Below, in pieces: positions 51,581 through 60,491 of a stretch of DNA of 64,000 nucleotides. The translations under genes and the position numbers were made by a program. The stretch is taken from positions 496,001 through 560,000 of the forward strand of contig NZ_VAWF01000002.1 of NCBI RefSeq assembly GCF_005869845.1. The letters are read 5' to 3'. Positions within the stretch are counted from its first letter, which is position 1. Every line of letters starts with the position of its first letter. The stretch comes from Fodinibius saliphilus. Its GTDB lineage: Bacteria > Bacteroidota > Rhodothermia > Balneolales > Balneolaceae. The notes under the pieces were generated by a model that did no database searches, had not been told where the DNA came from, and saw nothing but the letters and a program-made list of their open reading frames with translations.

Positions 51581-54004
51581 CTATTTAAGAGTACGTTTAG
51601 TTATCGTTTTTCCGTCAGAGCTAAATATAATACCCCCGTCAAGGCTGGTAAAATGGAGGTCGTTTATATACTTATGTAATCGCGATATAACTGTTTTGTG
51701 TGGGTGTCTGAATCTATTTTTTAAGGCGAGTGATACCACGCCGGTTTGGGCCGTAATATGCTGTAAAAGTAAAGGCGTGGAACTTGTTTTGCTTCCGTGA
51801 TGGGCAACTTTAAGAACATCTGTATCAGCTAGCATGGGATAGTCTTTAACAAGCTGTGCCTCTTGTTTTTGTTCAGCATCTCCGAGAAAAAGGAATTCAG
51901 TATTCCCATAGATTAGTTCCATAAGCAATGAACGGTTATTGACATTAGAGTTAGCCGTTTGCGTATCGGGCCCATATATGAATATTCGCATTGAGGGATC
52001 TATCATTACGATATCTCCGGCAGAAAGAGGTACTATGGGTATATTCTGTTCAGATGCTTTTTGATGATACTTCTGGTATAGCCCAGAGTTATATGGCGTG
52101 CCCGAATTATAGATGGTGTCTATAGGAATCTGGTTGATCAGCTCAGGGATGCCTCCAATATGGTCGGCGTGAGGATGAGAAAGGAAAACCCCATTGAGTT
52201 TGGTAATGTTTTCTGCTTTAAGGTGAGGCAGTAGAATATATTTTGCACTATTATATGTAAGTTGCCAGCGCCCTGTATCTATAAGAAAGTGTTTGTCGTT
52301 AGGGGTGCTTACAAGTGTTGCATCCCCCTGGCCTACATCAAATATGGTTATTTGTAATTCCTCTGGAGACAGTTTTTGAATAACAGATTTACCCTGGCCT
52401 ATACAGAGTAATAGTAGAAACAAGATGAGTATTTTCCAGCGTATTTTTGGGATGGTAAGCGTAGCAAGAAAAAATATGGAAATCGTCCAGATGCCAAAAA
52501 GCAGCAGGCTGTCTATATGGACTTGTATCCAGCTTCCCGGCCAATGAGCTGCCATAGTTACAAACTGTTCCAAGGCTCGCAGAAAATATTCAATGGGGAA
52601 GTTTAAAAAATTGGCAATACCAGGAGATGCCATCCCAATGGGTAGTATTAGCAAGGCAAGAGGTATAGCAATTCCTAAAAAAGGAATGACAAGAGCATTT
52701 GTGAAAGGTCCAACAATCGAAAACTCGCCAAAGTAATATGCAAGCAGTGGAAACAAACCCAGCTGGACAATAAATGAAATCATAACAATCATCAGAGGTT
52801 GCCCATACCACCGATACTGTATCCAAATGGGAAGTGGTTTTGTGAATACAGGTGCGAGCAGAAGTATGATATACACTGCACTGAAAGAAAGTTGAAATCC
52901 AATGGAGAATAGATCACTCGGGTTTATTATTAGGATAATAAGTGCTGCAACGGCAGTTAGATTTTTAGAATTTCGAACTTTGTAAAAGAGCTTACCATAA
53001 GCTAAAAAACCTCCTACCAAAGAAGCCCTTGTAACTGAGGCAGGGAAGCCGGTCAGGCCGGCATAAAAAAAGAGGAAGCCGATTAAGAATACCAGTCCCA
53101 GTTGTTTGCCGTAGCGAAAGGTCCAGAAAAAAGGAATAATAACCCAGAACGGTGCCAGGATAAAACCAACATGTAAGCCCGAAACTGCCATAATGTGAGA
53201 GAGTCCGGCACGTGAAAAAGCAACTTTGTTTTCGCGTTGCAATTCATTTTTGTATCCAATAAGCAGTGCTTTTGCCAGCGAAGTGGTTTGGTTGCTAAAG
53301 TTGGTATTTATTGCGTCTAATGCCTGTTGTCGTATATTGGTCCACCTAGGAAATACGCCGGTTTGTGGGCCAATATGGTCAATTTCGTTAATTCCGGCCT
53401 GTGAATAAATACCTATCGAAGCTAAATAATCTTTGTAATTAAATTGCGAGGGATTGCTGGGAGCTTCGAGAGGATAAATAGTAGCATTGAAGGCAATGTT
53501 GTTGCCTAGCTTTACATCCTCGGGTAATGGAAGATCATCCGGATTGAGTATTGCACGGAGTTTATAAGATTTATTCCATACTAAGTTATTGGGGAAGGAA
53601 GTGGTATCAATCTCTACATCAATCTGGAACTTACCGGTGCTTGTTTGTTTAAGTTGCTCTATGGTTCCATAAAATGTTAAATCTTGCCAGGTATAGCTAT
53701 TTATGATTTTTGCATGGGTGGGCGAGTCCCTATAGTCAAAAAGAGAGTGCCAGAAGCCGCCAAAGGCCACAACCAATCCCAAATAACAGCAGATGGCAAT
53801 GCGGAACGAAGAGGTACGCAAAGAGGATTGATGGTGCCACTCACTTACGATATAAATGGTGGCTATTATCCCAAAAGCTAGAGCCCAAATGAGCGTTGAG
53901 AGATGGGTATGGTAGTCTATTATGATACCGCAAGCCAGCAATAGTAGTAATCGTATTGCCGGGTATGAGGCAAAAGGGAAGTGATATGTTTGTCGGCTAT
54001 CCAC
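51581..54004 (-). CDS. comEC: ComEC/Rec2-type DNA uptake channel
   Basis: 807 residues. An N-terminal membrane region with an OB-like DUF4131 domain (about 60-185), then the Competence domain with many helices (about 240-540: GLSHIMAVSGLHVGFILAPF, GFPASVTRASLVGGFLAYG, SIGFQLSFSAVYIILLLAPVF), and a C-terminal metallo-beta-lactamase-like nuclease domain (about 555-790) with LNGVFLSHPHADHIGGIPELI, FLFLGDAEQKQEAQLV and VLKVAHHGSKTSSTPLLL. The complete HxHxDH set suggests an active nuclease that degrades one strand during uptake. ComEA is not here. Confidence 0.93.
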   Translation of the reverse strand: MDSRQTYHFPFASYPAIRLLLLLACGIIIDYHTHLSTLIWALAFGIIATIYIVSEWHHQSSLRTSSFRIAICCYLGLVVAFGGFWHSLFDYRDSPTHAKIINSYTWQDLTFYGTIEQLKQTSTGKFQIDVEIDTTSFPNNLVWNKSYKLRAILNPDDLPLPEDVKLGNNIAFNATIYPLEAPSNPSQFNYKDYLASIGIYSQAGINEIDHIGPQTGVFPRWTNIRQQALDAINTNFSNQTTSLAKALLIGYKNELQRENKVAFSRAGLSHIMAVSGLHVGFILAPFWVIIPFFWTFRYGKQLGLVFLIGFLFFYAGLTGFPASVTRASLVGGFLAYGKLFYKVRNSKNLTAVAALIILIINPSDLFSIGFQLSFSAVYIILLLAPVFTKPLPIWIQYRWYGQPLMIVMISFIVQLGLFPLLAYYFGEFSIVGPFTNALVIPFLGIAIPLALLILPIGMASPGIANFLNFPIEYFLRALEQFVTMAAHWPGSWIQVHIDSLLLFGIWTISIFFLATLTIPKIRWKILILFLLLLCIGQGKSVIQKLSPEELQITIFDVGQGDATLVSTPNDKHFLIDTGRWQLTYNSAKYILLPHLKAENITKLNGVFLSHPHADHIGGIPELINQIPIDTIYNSGTPYNSGLYQKYHQKASEQNIPIVPLSAGDIVMIDPSMRIFIYGPDTQTANSNVNNRSLLMELIYGNTEFLFLGDAEQKQEAQLVKDYPMLADTDVLKVAHHGSKTSSTPLLLQHITAQTGVVSLALKNRFRHPHKTVISRLHKYINDLHFTSLDGGIIFSSDGKTITKRTLK

Positions 54005-54182
54005 ATAAGTATGACCAATTGTAGGGAAGTTCCTTACTTAATAATTGCTAAATGATGTTTCAGGATTGAAGTTATGCTTTGAAATGGCATTGGCGGTGCT
54101 TATAATTTTAATAGTTAGAAGAGTTGTATTTCTACAATGTTTAGTAAGCATAACATATAATTGAAAATAAACTATAAGGGAT

Positions 54183-55220
54183 ATGAAATTTGGTAAAGCG
54201 CTAGTATTTGTTCTTGTCTTGGCCATCATTACAGGAGCTCTATATATTGGGAATGAACAGGAAAAGAAAACAGAGACGAAAAAGAAAGATTGGGCACTTG
54301 TAATTCATGGAGGAGCTGGTACAATATCGAAGGATAAGCCTGATTCTGTAGTAAAAGCCTATAAAAATGATCTCAGTGAAGCTCTTGCTGTAGGAGAGGA
54401 GATTTTAAAGAATGGTGGTTCAGCTTTGGATGCTGTTGAAAATGTAATTAACTACCTGGAAAATAACCCCAAGTTTAATGCGGGGAAAGGGGCTGTATTT
54501 ACCCACGATGGGGGACATGAGCTGGATGCTGCAATGATGGTTGGTAATACGCGCGAAGCCGGTACTATTACAGGGGTTAAAACAGTAAAAAATCCTATTT
54601 CATTGGCACGATTGGTAATGGAAAATTCTAAGCATGTTATGTTTGCTGGAGATGGGGCTGAGAAGTATGCTGATAAGTTTGAGCTTGAGCGTGTTAACCA
54701 AGACTACTTTTTCACCGAACACCGCCATAAAGCATGGAAGCGGGCTTTGAAACGTGAAAAGCAGGAAGATGCACAGTCTAGCGTAATAGATCTTAGCCCT
54801 GAGGAGCTTAAACAGAAATACGGGACGGTCGGTGCGGTGGCAGTTGATAAAGAAGGACAGATTGTCGCCGGTACTTCAACCGGTGGTATGACAAACAAAA
54901 AGTTTGGCCGTGTTGGTGATGTCCCTATCATCGGAAGCGGTACCTATGCCAGTGATGTAGTAGCAGTTTCTATGACAGGGTGGGGTGAGAAAATAATGCG
55001 GGCTGTTTCAGGCCATACGGTGAGTGCTTATATGAAGCATAAGCCTGCTTCAATTGAAGAGGCCGGTAATTATTTGCTCGAAGATGTGTTGGATAAAGGA
55101 GATGCAGGAATGATTGGCGTTGATAAAAAAGGTAATATATTTATGGGTATGAATACGCAGGGAATGTTCCGTGGTGCTTCTGATTCTGAAGGAAATAGAG
55201 AAGTGGCTATCTGGAAATAA
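54183..55220 (+). CDS. Isoaspartyl peptidase / L-asparaginase (Ntn hydrolase)
   Basis: 345 residues. An N-terminal hydrophobic segment (ALVFVLVLAIITGALYIG) suggests export or anchoring. The alpha part WALVIHGGAGTI (36-48), GGSALDAVENVINYLENNPKFNAGKGAVF and GGHELDAAMM precede the autocleavage site KYG-Thr215-VGAVAVD; Thr215 becomes the nucleophile of the beta subunit. GTSTGGMTNKKFGRVGDVPIIGSGTYAS forms the active-site loop. It hydrolyses beta-aspartyl peptides or asparagine. The two-subunit precursor length is normal. Confidence 0.94.
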   Translation: MKFGKALVFVLVLAIITGALYIGNEQEKKTETKKKDWALVIHGGAGTISKDKPDSVVKAYKNDLSEALAVGEEILKNGGSALDAVENVINYLENNPKFNAGKGAVFTHDGGHELDAAMMVGNTREAGTITGVKTVKNPISLARLVMENSKHVMFAGDGAEKYADKFELERVNQDYFFTEHRHKAWKRALKREKQEDAQSSVIDLSPEELKQKYGTVGAVAVDKEGQIVAGTSTGGMTNKKFGRVGDVPIIGSGTYASDVVAVSMTGWGEKIMRAVSGHTVSAYMKHKPASIEEAGNYLLEDVLDKGDAGMIGVDKKGNIFMGMNTQGMFRGASDSEGNREVAIWK

Positions 55221-55245
55221 CAGTAGTGGTAATTTTGTAATAGGA

Positions 55246-55280
55246 GGGCATAATGCGATGGCATTTATGTCCTTTTTCTT
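55246..55280 (+). terminator. Terminator after the isoaspartyl peptidase gene
   Basis: GGGCATAATGC (55246-55256) pairs with GCATTTATGTCC (55261-55272) with one bulge and one wobble, then TTTTTCTTTT. It may also serve as the end of the leftward PNP transcript. Confidence 0.85.
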
Positions 55281-55340
55281 TTACATAGGGTTTTGGAAAC
55301 CAGGAATATTAATCAAAATGATTGGTTTTATATTGATCTC

Positions 55341-56177
55341 TTAAAGCCGTTCCAATACGCCTGTAATAACTTGGGTCATTTGGGGCTCTGCAATACCTGC
55401 TGCTTCTAACACTTCTTCAATATTCACTGGTTCCAATGCATCAGGGAAGCATTCATCGGTTATTACTGAGATACCGAGTATATCCATACTCATATGGACA
55501 GCAGCAATAACTTCAGGCACGGTGCTCATACCTACCACATCAGCACCAATATTTCGTAAAAAGCGATATTCAGCTTTGGTTTCTAATGTAGGACCACTAA
55601 GGGCCAGGTAAACACCTTCGTGCATTTTTATACCTTTATCTAATGCCACTTGTTCAGCGACATCGCGAAGTTGTTCGGTATATGGATCACTCATATCCGG
55701 GAAACGGGGACCGAGCTCTTCGTCATTGGGGCCAATAAGCGGATTATCGCCCAGCATATTGATATGATCATTTATCAGCATAATTTCACCACGGCGAAAG
55801 TTCGTATTCATGCCACCGCTTGCATTACTGACTATGAGTGTATCAGCACTGAGTTCCTTTATCACCCGTATTGGGAAAGCAATTTCCTGCATAGAGTAGC
55901 CTTCGTAATAATGAAATCGTCCCTGCATGGCAACAACATCTTTTCCGCTCAGTGTACCAAAAAGCAGACGCCCGGCATGACTTTCAACTGTTGAGACGGG
56001 GAAATGGGGAATGTCGGAATAGGAGATGCTGTCTCGTATATCAATTTCATCTGCAAGGTCGCCAAGTCCTGTTCCAAGAATTATTAAGTAGTCAGGTTGC
56101 GCGTCTGTTTCTTGCTTAAGATATGTTATTGCTTCAGCACGTTTTTTTCGAAACTCTTCTACAGATTCCAGGTGCAT
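55341..56177 (-). CDS. Purine-nucleoside phosphorylase (trimeric type)
   Basis: 278 residues, the length of the trimeric PNP/PunA group. Motifs: LIILGTGLGDLADEI (30-44), FPVSTVESHAGRLLFG with the phosphate-binding His, MQGRFHYYEGY, NASGGMNTNFRRGEIMLINDHINMLGDNPL, LSGPTLETKAEYRF, DVVGMSTVPEVIAAVHMSMDILGISVITD. It splits purine nucleosides to base and ribose-1-phosphate. It reads leftward after the DivIVA-like gene, with a 147-bp gap. Confidence 0.94.
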   Translation of the reverse strand: MHLESVEEFRKKRAEAITYLKQETDAQPDYLIILGTGLGDLADEIDIRDSISYSDIPHFPVSTVESHAGRLLFGTLSGKDVVAMQGRFHYYEGYSMQEIAFPIRVIKELSADTLIVSNASGGMNTNFRRGEIMLINDHINMLGDNPLIGPNDEELGPRFPDMSDPYTEQLRDVAEQVALDKGIKMHEGVYLALSGPTLETKAEYRFLRNIGADVVGMSTVPEVIAAVHMSMDILGISVITDECFPDALEPVNIEEVLEAAGIAEPQMTQVITGVLERL

Positions 56178-56324
56178 GAATGGTGCTTTTTATTTAAGGT
56201 TGGCTATAAAAATGATTCAAAAATATAAAAAAGATGTAGCGAAAAGAATATCAAAATTAGTTGTTAATATAGATGACACACTGTGCTTGTCCTTTTTTAA
56301 CTATATAATAGTGCAATGATTCCG

Positions 56325-56951
56325 TTAATCCAGCTCATCAATAATGTCATCCATATTTTCGGCACCAGGGGGTAGGGGGTGAGCCTCTTCTTCAAATTCG
56401 GAGTTGTCTTCTTCGACTATACTCTTTGTCCGGCGTTCGGCTTTTTCGTTCAGTTTATCAGAAAACTTATCTTCGTCAGCAGGGAGATCAAAGAGGGCCG
56501 CTTCATCTTTTGAAAACTGTTCCAATGATTCTTGGGCCATTTCCAGGTATGAGCGGATGCCTCCGATAATTTCTTTTCGTCGGTCAAGTAATCGGATAAT
56601 ACTTTGGCGAACCTGTTGGCGCTGCTGTGTTGCTTCTCGTATAATGGATTCGGCTTCCATTTCTGCCTTTTCAATCTTGTTGCGGGCATCTTTTCGGGCG
56701 CCGGTTAGTTTTTGTTCGGCCGACTCCTTGGCCGTTTGCAGCGTTTCGTGTAATGCTTCTTCCACTCGTTCATAGTGTTTGAGCTTTTCTTCAAGCTCAT
56801 CAATGCGTTTTTCCAACTCTCGGTTTTTGGTAACCATATGTTCCCATTCGTTGGACATAAGGTTTAAAAAAGCCTGAACTTCGGCTTTGTCATATCCTCG
56901 TAAAGATTTTTCAAACTCCTGCTGTTTGATTTCAAGTGCGGTAAGTTTCAT
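56325..56951 (-). CDS. DivIVA-domain protein
   Basis: 208 residues. LTALEIKQQEFEKSLRGYDKAEVQAFLNLMSNEWEHM (3-39) is the DivIVA N-terminal domain, with the membrane-binding Arg in SLRGYD. A long coiled coil follows (about 40-120, KNRELEKRIDELEEKLKHYER and ARKDARNKIEKAEMEAESIIREA), then an acidic tail. DivIVA senses membrane curvature at poles and septa and recruits partners. Here it ends the cluster that begins with yggS and has four small membrane proteins between. Confidence 0.88.
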   Translation of the reverse strand: MKLTALEIKQQEFEKSLRGYDKAEVQAFLNLMSNEWEHMVTKNRELEKRIDELEEKLKHYERVEEALHETLQTAKESAEQKLTGARKDARNKIEKAEMEAESIIREATQQRQQVRQSIIRLLDRRKEIIGGIRSYLEMAQESLEQFSKDEAALFDLPADEDKFSDKLNEKAERRTKSIVEEDNSEFEEEAHPLPPGAENMDDIIDELD

Positions 56952-56996
56952 AGCTTGTGCCCTAAGTAATCAGATAAATTTGTGTAATCTAATGTA

Positions 56997-57365
56997 CTAC
57001 TCTCGCAGCATATTCTGTAAGTTGTTATCGTCCTTTGACCCAGATTGTTCCTTGGTTATTTCTCGATCTTCGATTTCGATATTTTCTTTGGGAGCTTCGA
57101 TCTGTTTGTTGCCCTCAGAAGATGAATACTGTTCTGAGGATTCATCAGTTGCTATTGTTTCTAAGTTTTTCAAGCGGTTTTCAGTTTTTTTCTTGTGTTC
57201 CATGAATGCTTTCGCCAGCCTGTTAAACTGTTCTTCTTCTATAGAACTGTTATTTCTGTTAATCCAGGCTTTAATTAATCCAAATGTTTTTGATGCCAGG
57301 TAGCCAACAAGGGCAAAGGCCCCCAGGGAACCTACCAAGGCAACTACCATTTCTTCAAAGCTCAT
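56997..57365 (-). CDS. Small PspB-like membrane protein 1
   Basis: 122 residues. One N-terminal membrane helix (MVVALVGSLGAFALVGYLASKTFGLI), a linker with Asn/Ser-Ile-Glu-Glu, then an amphipathic helix with the shared motif FNRLAKAFMEHKKKTENRLKNLETIA (about 46-71), and a disordered acidic tail. The motif RLxxxFxxHKKxxxxRxxNLExI recurs in three neighbours and resembles the C-terminal coiled coil of PspB (RMRERIQALESILD). It overlaps the previous gene by 4 bp (ATGA). Confidence 0.65.
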   Translation of the reverse strand: MSFEEMVVALVGSLGAFALVGYLASKTFGLIKAWINRNNSSIEEEQFNRLAKAFMEHKKKTENRLKNLETIATDESSEQYSSSEGNKQIEAPKENIEIEDREITKEQSGSKDDNNLQNMLRE

Positions 57366-57679
57366 AATTGGACTCCGTCTTTTGTATTAAGATCGTTAGT
57401 TAATCCTTCTTCCTTAACTTGTGGTGCTTCTAGTTCTATAAAAGATTCGTTGTCATCTTGCTGTCCAGCAATTGCTTCTTCAATATTTTGGACACGTTGC
57501 TCCATCTCTTTTGTATGTTGAATAAAAGCTCTTGCAAGTTTATCAAAATCTTCAACGTCAATGGTCGTCTTTTTATTTTTGTTTACGGATGATCGCACCA
57601 TGTCAAACAGCTTCCACATAATCAGACCACCGAGGAAAGTACCAAATCCTATAAAAATGAGTCCTATTAAGGTTTCCAT
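57362..57679 (-). CDS. Small PspB-like membrane protein 2
   Basis: 105 residues. Membrane helix LIGLIFIGFGTFLGGLIMWKLF, then FDKLARAFIQHTKEMEQRVQNIEEAIAGQ (about 45-73), then an acidic end. It is paralogous to its neighbours; KLARAFxQHxKEMxQRVQNxE is almost identical to protein 3. The helix-coil layout fits a membrane protein with a cytoplasmic coiled coil. Its stop overlaps the next start by 4 bp. Confidence 0.65.
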   Translation of the reverse strand: METLIGLIFIGFGTFLGGLIMWKLFDMVRSSVNKNKKTTIDVEDFDKLARAFIQHTKEMEQRVQNIEEAIAGQQDDNESFIELEAPQVKEEGLTNDLNTKDGVQL

Positions 57680-57739
57680 ACCATTCTTGTAGTGAAGTTA
57701 ATATCCTTTTTCTTTGTGGCTGATGTTGTTAGTAAAGAG

Positions 57740-58039
57740 TTATGACCTTGTTTTTTTGCGTTCCTGTAAGTCATTAGTTAATGTGCTGTTCCCTTTGCCA
57801 GGAGCCTCTATTTGAGAGTAATGTTCCTTGTCGTTGTTGTCTTCATAAGCAATGATTGCTTCCAGGTTTTGCACTCGTTCCTGCATATCTTTTTTGTGTT
57901 GTACAAAGGCTTTCGCCAGTCGGTCAAATTGATGCTCTAACTTCTCATTATTATTGTTTCCCCGATTTAGCCATGATTTAATAATGCCCGTTGTACATCC
58001 TATTGCTACAAGGATTATTACAAAAACTTCGCCTTCCAT
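57740..58039 (-). CDS. Small PspB-like membrane protein 3
   Basis: 99 residues. A membrane helix (FVIILVAIGCTTGII), then SWLNRGNNNNEKLEHQFDRLAKAFVQHKKDMQERVQNLEAIIAYED (about 22-67). This copy has the clearest likeness to PspB: Q(x)RLAxxxxxxxxxxERVQNLEAI against QRLAQLADEAKRMRERIQALESI of E. coli PspB, from memory. It starts one base inside the stop of the next upstream gene (TAATG). Confidence 0.7.
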   Translation of the reverse strand: MEGEVFVIILVAIGCTTGIIKSWLNRGNNNNEKLEHQFDRLAKAFVQHKKDMQERVQNLEAIIAYEDNNDKEHYSQIEAPGKGNSTLTNDLQERKKTRS

Positions 58040-58356
58040 TATTTGGTCCTCCGTTTATCAGCCATATTTGAGACTTCTTGTTGGTTCTGCTCTTTGATGG
58101 ATGGTTCCTCTTCAATTTCAATCTCTTCCATTCCACGCCCTGATCCGGTTGAAAACTCTTCCGGTTCGCCGGCAGCAATAGCTTCCAAGTTTTCAATGCG
58201 CCCTTTGAGAGCGTTGACAAGCTTGCGCAGGTCCTCAACTTCCTCTTCATTTTGGCGACTGCGATTCATCATCGATATTTTATTTTTTTGATACTCAATA
58301 ATAAAGCCGCCAATAATTGCTACCAGTGGTATAAGAACCCAGATCCAAGCTGCCAT
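58039..58356 (-). CDS. Small PspB-like membrane protein 4
   Basis: 105 residues. A membrane helix (MAAWIWVLIPLVAIIGGFIIEYQ) followed by a basic turn (KNKISMMNRSRQNEE) and VEDLRKLVNALKGRIENLEAIAAGEPEEF (about 40-68), then an acidic tail with MADKRRTK at the end. It is the closest of the four to PspB in shape (helix at the very start, short coil, LEAI). First gene of the paralogue array, 79 bp after yggS. Confidence 0.7.
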   Translation of the reverse strand: MAAWIWVLIPLVAIIGGFIIEYQKNKISMMNRSRQNEEEVEDLRKLVNALKGRIENLEAIAAGEPEEFSTGSGRGMEEIEIEEEPSIKEQNQQEVSNMADKRRTK

Positions 58357-58435
58357 AATAAACAGATTTTAAGTTATCTTTATGTAATGTACTAAATCTT
58401 AAAGAGATTGAAAGTACTTATAACGATAATTTGGC

Positions 58436-59140
58436 TCAGTAGTTACGTTCTCCAAAAATAGCACGTCCTACACGCACCATTGTTGATCCTTCTTCAATAG
58501 CGATTTCCATATCGTTGGTCATGCCCATCGACAATTCATCCAGCTGTACGTTGTCAGCTTCAAACTTGCGGTGATTATCTCTAATAGTTCGCAGCTTTTT
58601 AAATTGGGGGCGAACTTTTTCCACTTCATCGGGATCTACAAAAGTAGCCATTCCCATTAGTCCACGAATCCGCACATGATCCAATTCACGGGCATATGTA
58701 AGTATCTCTTCCAGATCTTCTTCTTTGCATCCACTTTTTTGATCTTCACCGCTGATATTTATCTGTACTAGCGTATTGATGGTACGGTCAATGCGAGAAG
58801 CCCGTTTCTCAATTTCCCTTAAATACTTGGGTTTTTCAATGGAATGGATCCAGTTAACCCGCTCAACCATATACTTTATTTTATTAGTCTGTAGGTTACC
58901 TACCATATGCCATTGAATCTTGTCTTCTTCGTAGGCTTCCATTTTGTCCTGAAGTTCCTTCGCACGGTTTTCTCCAAAGTGGATCTGTCCACACCCAAAT
59001 GCTTCTTTGATGTTTTCCAGCGGTTTCATTTTGCTGACTGCAACAAGGGTGATTTCATCAGGAGAACGCCCAGCTTGGTTACAGGCTTTGGTAATACGGT
59101 CATTTAAATCAGATAAATTTTGGCAAATATTCTCGGACAT
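58436..59140 (-). CDS. yggS: YggS/PROSC-family PLP-binding protein
   Basis: 234 residues. Single-domain PLP barrel: ITLVAVSKMKP puts the PLP lysine at Lys37; FGENRAKELQDKM, WHMVGNLQTNKIKYMV, VNWIHSIEKPKYLREI, VQINISGEDQKSGC and LSMGMTNDMEIAIEEGSTMVRVGRAIFG complete the family. It maintains PLP balance in cells. Its place before a coiled-coil membrane protein array and a DivIVA homologue recalls the ylmE location of Gram-positive bacteria. Confidence 0.95.
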   Translation of the reverse strand: MSENICQNLSDLNDRITKACNQAGRSPDEITLVAVSKMKPLENIKEAFGCGQIHFGENRAKELQDKMEAYEEDKIQWHMVGNLQTNKIKYMVERVNWIHSIEKPKYLREIEKRASRIDRTINTLVQINISGEDQKSGCKEEDLEEILTYARELDHVRIRGLMGMATFVDPDEVEKVRPQFKKLRTIRDNHRKFEADNVQLDELSMGMTNDMEIAIEEGSTMVRVGRAIFGERNY

Positions 59141-59360
59141 GCAGTTATAATACTTTTGGGTTTAAAAGGGTCATTCGACATCCGCTATTTTGAGGTTTGG
59201 ATGTAAGGTTATTGGATAAAAAAGTGCTTTGCATATTGTTAAAAATAAGCTTTTAAGAAAGGTATTAAAATGGTATTTTGTAAGTCTGAAACAAAAGACT
59301 CGAACATACATTGATCACTCTCACACTGAGTATTTTTTATTTCGACTCTGATATAATTGC

Positions 59361-59412
59361 TTATCGCCGAAGGTGCGATTTAACCGAAACTCCAAAGCAC
59401 GGAGGGCGATAA
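59361..59412 (+). promoter_or_regulatory. Foldable leader upstream of nif3 (possible pseudoknot)
   Basis: TTATCGCC (59361-59368) pairs perfectly with GGCGATAA (59405-59412). Inside, GTGC (59373-59376) can pair with GCAC (59397-59400) and CTCC (59390-59393) with GGAG (59401-59404); their order is interleaved, which would make an H-type pseudoknot. TATAAT at 59352-59357 would start RNA near the first strand. The second strand ends 5 bases before the ATG and includes the GGAGGG ribosome-binding-like run. Confidence 0.4.
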
Positions 59413-59417
59413 CCAGA

Positions 59418-60458
59418 ATGAATATTCAGGTCCGGCATATATCCACTTTTTTGCACCAGTGGGCTCCGCCCAGCACCAAGCTCGATTATGATAACGTTGG
59501 GTTACTTGTCGGAGATCCCAATCAAGAAATATCACGAGCACTTACTTGCCTCGATGTTACGCTAGATATTGTTGATGAGGCCATGCAAAAAAACTGTGAC
59601 CTCATCGTTGCTCACCATCCCCTTATTTTTAATAGTATTGATCGCATAAATCCAACGAATGAGCAGGGAAAGATCATTTTTAAGCTGATAAAAAATGATA
59701 TAGCGCTTATTGTAGCGCATACTAATCTCGATGCTGCCCTTGATGGTGTTTCTTTTGTATTAGGAAAGCAGTTGGGGCTTGAGAACATGAAGTTTTTGGA
59801 TAACAGCTATAATATCAGCAGGAAAATTGTGCTTACTACCAACCACAACGATAGTGAATCGGTGTTGAAGTTGTTGAATTATTACTCGGCTGAAGAAGCA
59901 CACTATCATAAGGTAGAGGGAAAAAAGGAGGGCCAGTTTACATACGAAGCTATTATGGATGAACATAATGTTTCGGACCTCAAAAAAGAACTCGACAAAA
60001 ATGGACTGTTACACACTGGTAGTTTTCAGGTAATGGATGTGGCAAGTGCCTCTAATAATGTAGGAATGGGAGTAGTAGGCTTTTATCGTGAAAAGGGTTT
60101 AACTCAACAACAGTTCCTCGATACCGTTTCAGAGGCCTTAGATGTAGATGCTATTCGTTTTTCAGGATCTGTTGAGCGTATTAAGAAGGTTGCTGTATGT
60201 GGAGGGGCCGGCGTTTCTTTGGTCCGAAAAGCAATAGCACAAGGGGCACAGGCATTTGTTACCGCAGATATTAAATACCACGATTATTTTACCGACACCG
60301 ATGATTTTTTATTGGTCGATGTAGGCCATTATGAAAGCGAAGTGCCAATGGTAGCGGCGCTTCAGCAAGAACTGTCTGAGGCATTTGAGCAGCTAGACGT
60401 TCTTGAAACAGAAGTAGTTACCAACCCAATGCAGGTTTTCATACCTGGTAATAAATAA
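59418..60458 (+). CDS. Nif3-like dinuclear metal protein
   Basis: 346 residues from ATG 59418 (MNIQVRHISTFLHQWAPPSTKLDYDNVGLLVG). A GTG at 59373 would put 15 unrelated residues in front and lies in the leader stem, so I reject it. ALTCLDVTLDIVDEAMQKNCDLIVAHHPLIF holds the His pair; AHTNLDAALDGVSFVLG and late GHYESE add metal ligands. A PII-like insertion domain fits residues about 120-230. Family members are sometimes called GTP cyclohydrolase I type 2 but the role is unclear. It is followed by the coiled-coil gene after 33 bp. Confidence 0.9.
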   Translation: MNIQVRHISTFLHQWAPPSTKLDYDNVGLLVGDPNQEISRALTCLDVTLDIVDEAMQKNCDLIVAHHPLIFNSIDRINPTNEQGKIIFKLIKNDIALIVAHTNLDAALDGVSFVLGKQLGLENMKFLDNSYNISRKIVLTTNHNDSESVLKLLNYYSAEEAHYHKVEGKKEGQFTYEAIMDEHNVSDLKKELDKNGLLHTGSFQVMDVASASNNVGMGVVGFYREKGLTQQQFLDTVSEALDVDAIRFSGSVERIKKVAVCGGAGVSLVRKAIAQGAQAFVTADIKYHDYFTDTDDFLLVDVGHYESEVPMVAALQQELSEAFEQLDVLETEVVTNPMQVFIPGNK

Positions 60459-60491
60459 AATCCGCAGGAATAAACGACGATACTGTAATTT

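Noticed and set aside
59361-59420. SAM-II riboswitch call
   Set aside because: Only a short stretch matches from memory; the conserved 3' segment is missing, so I list it only as an unnamed foldable leader.
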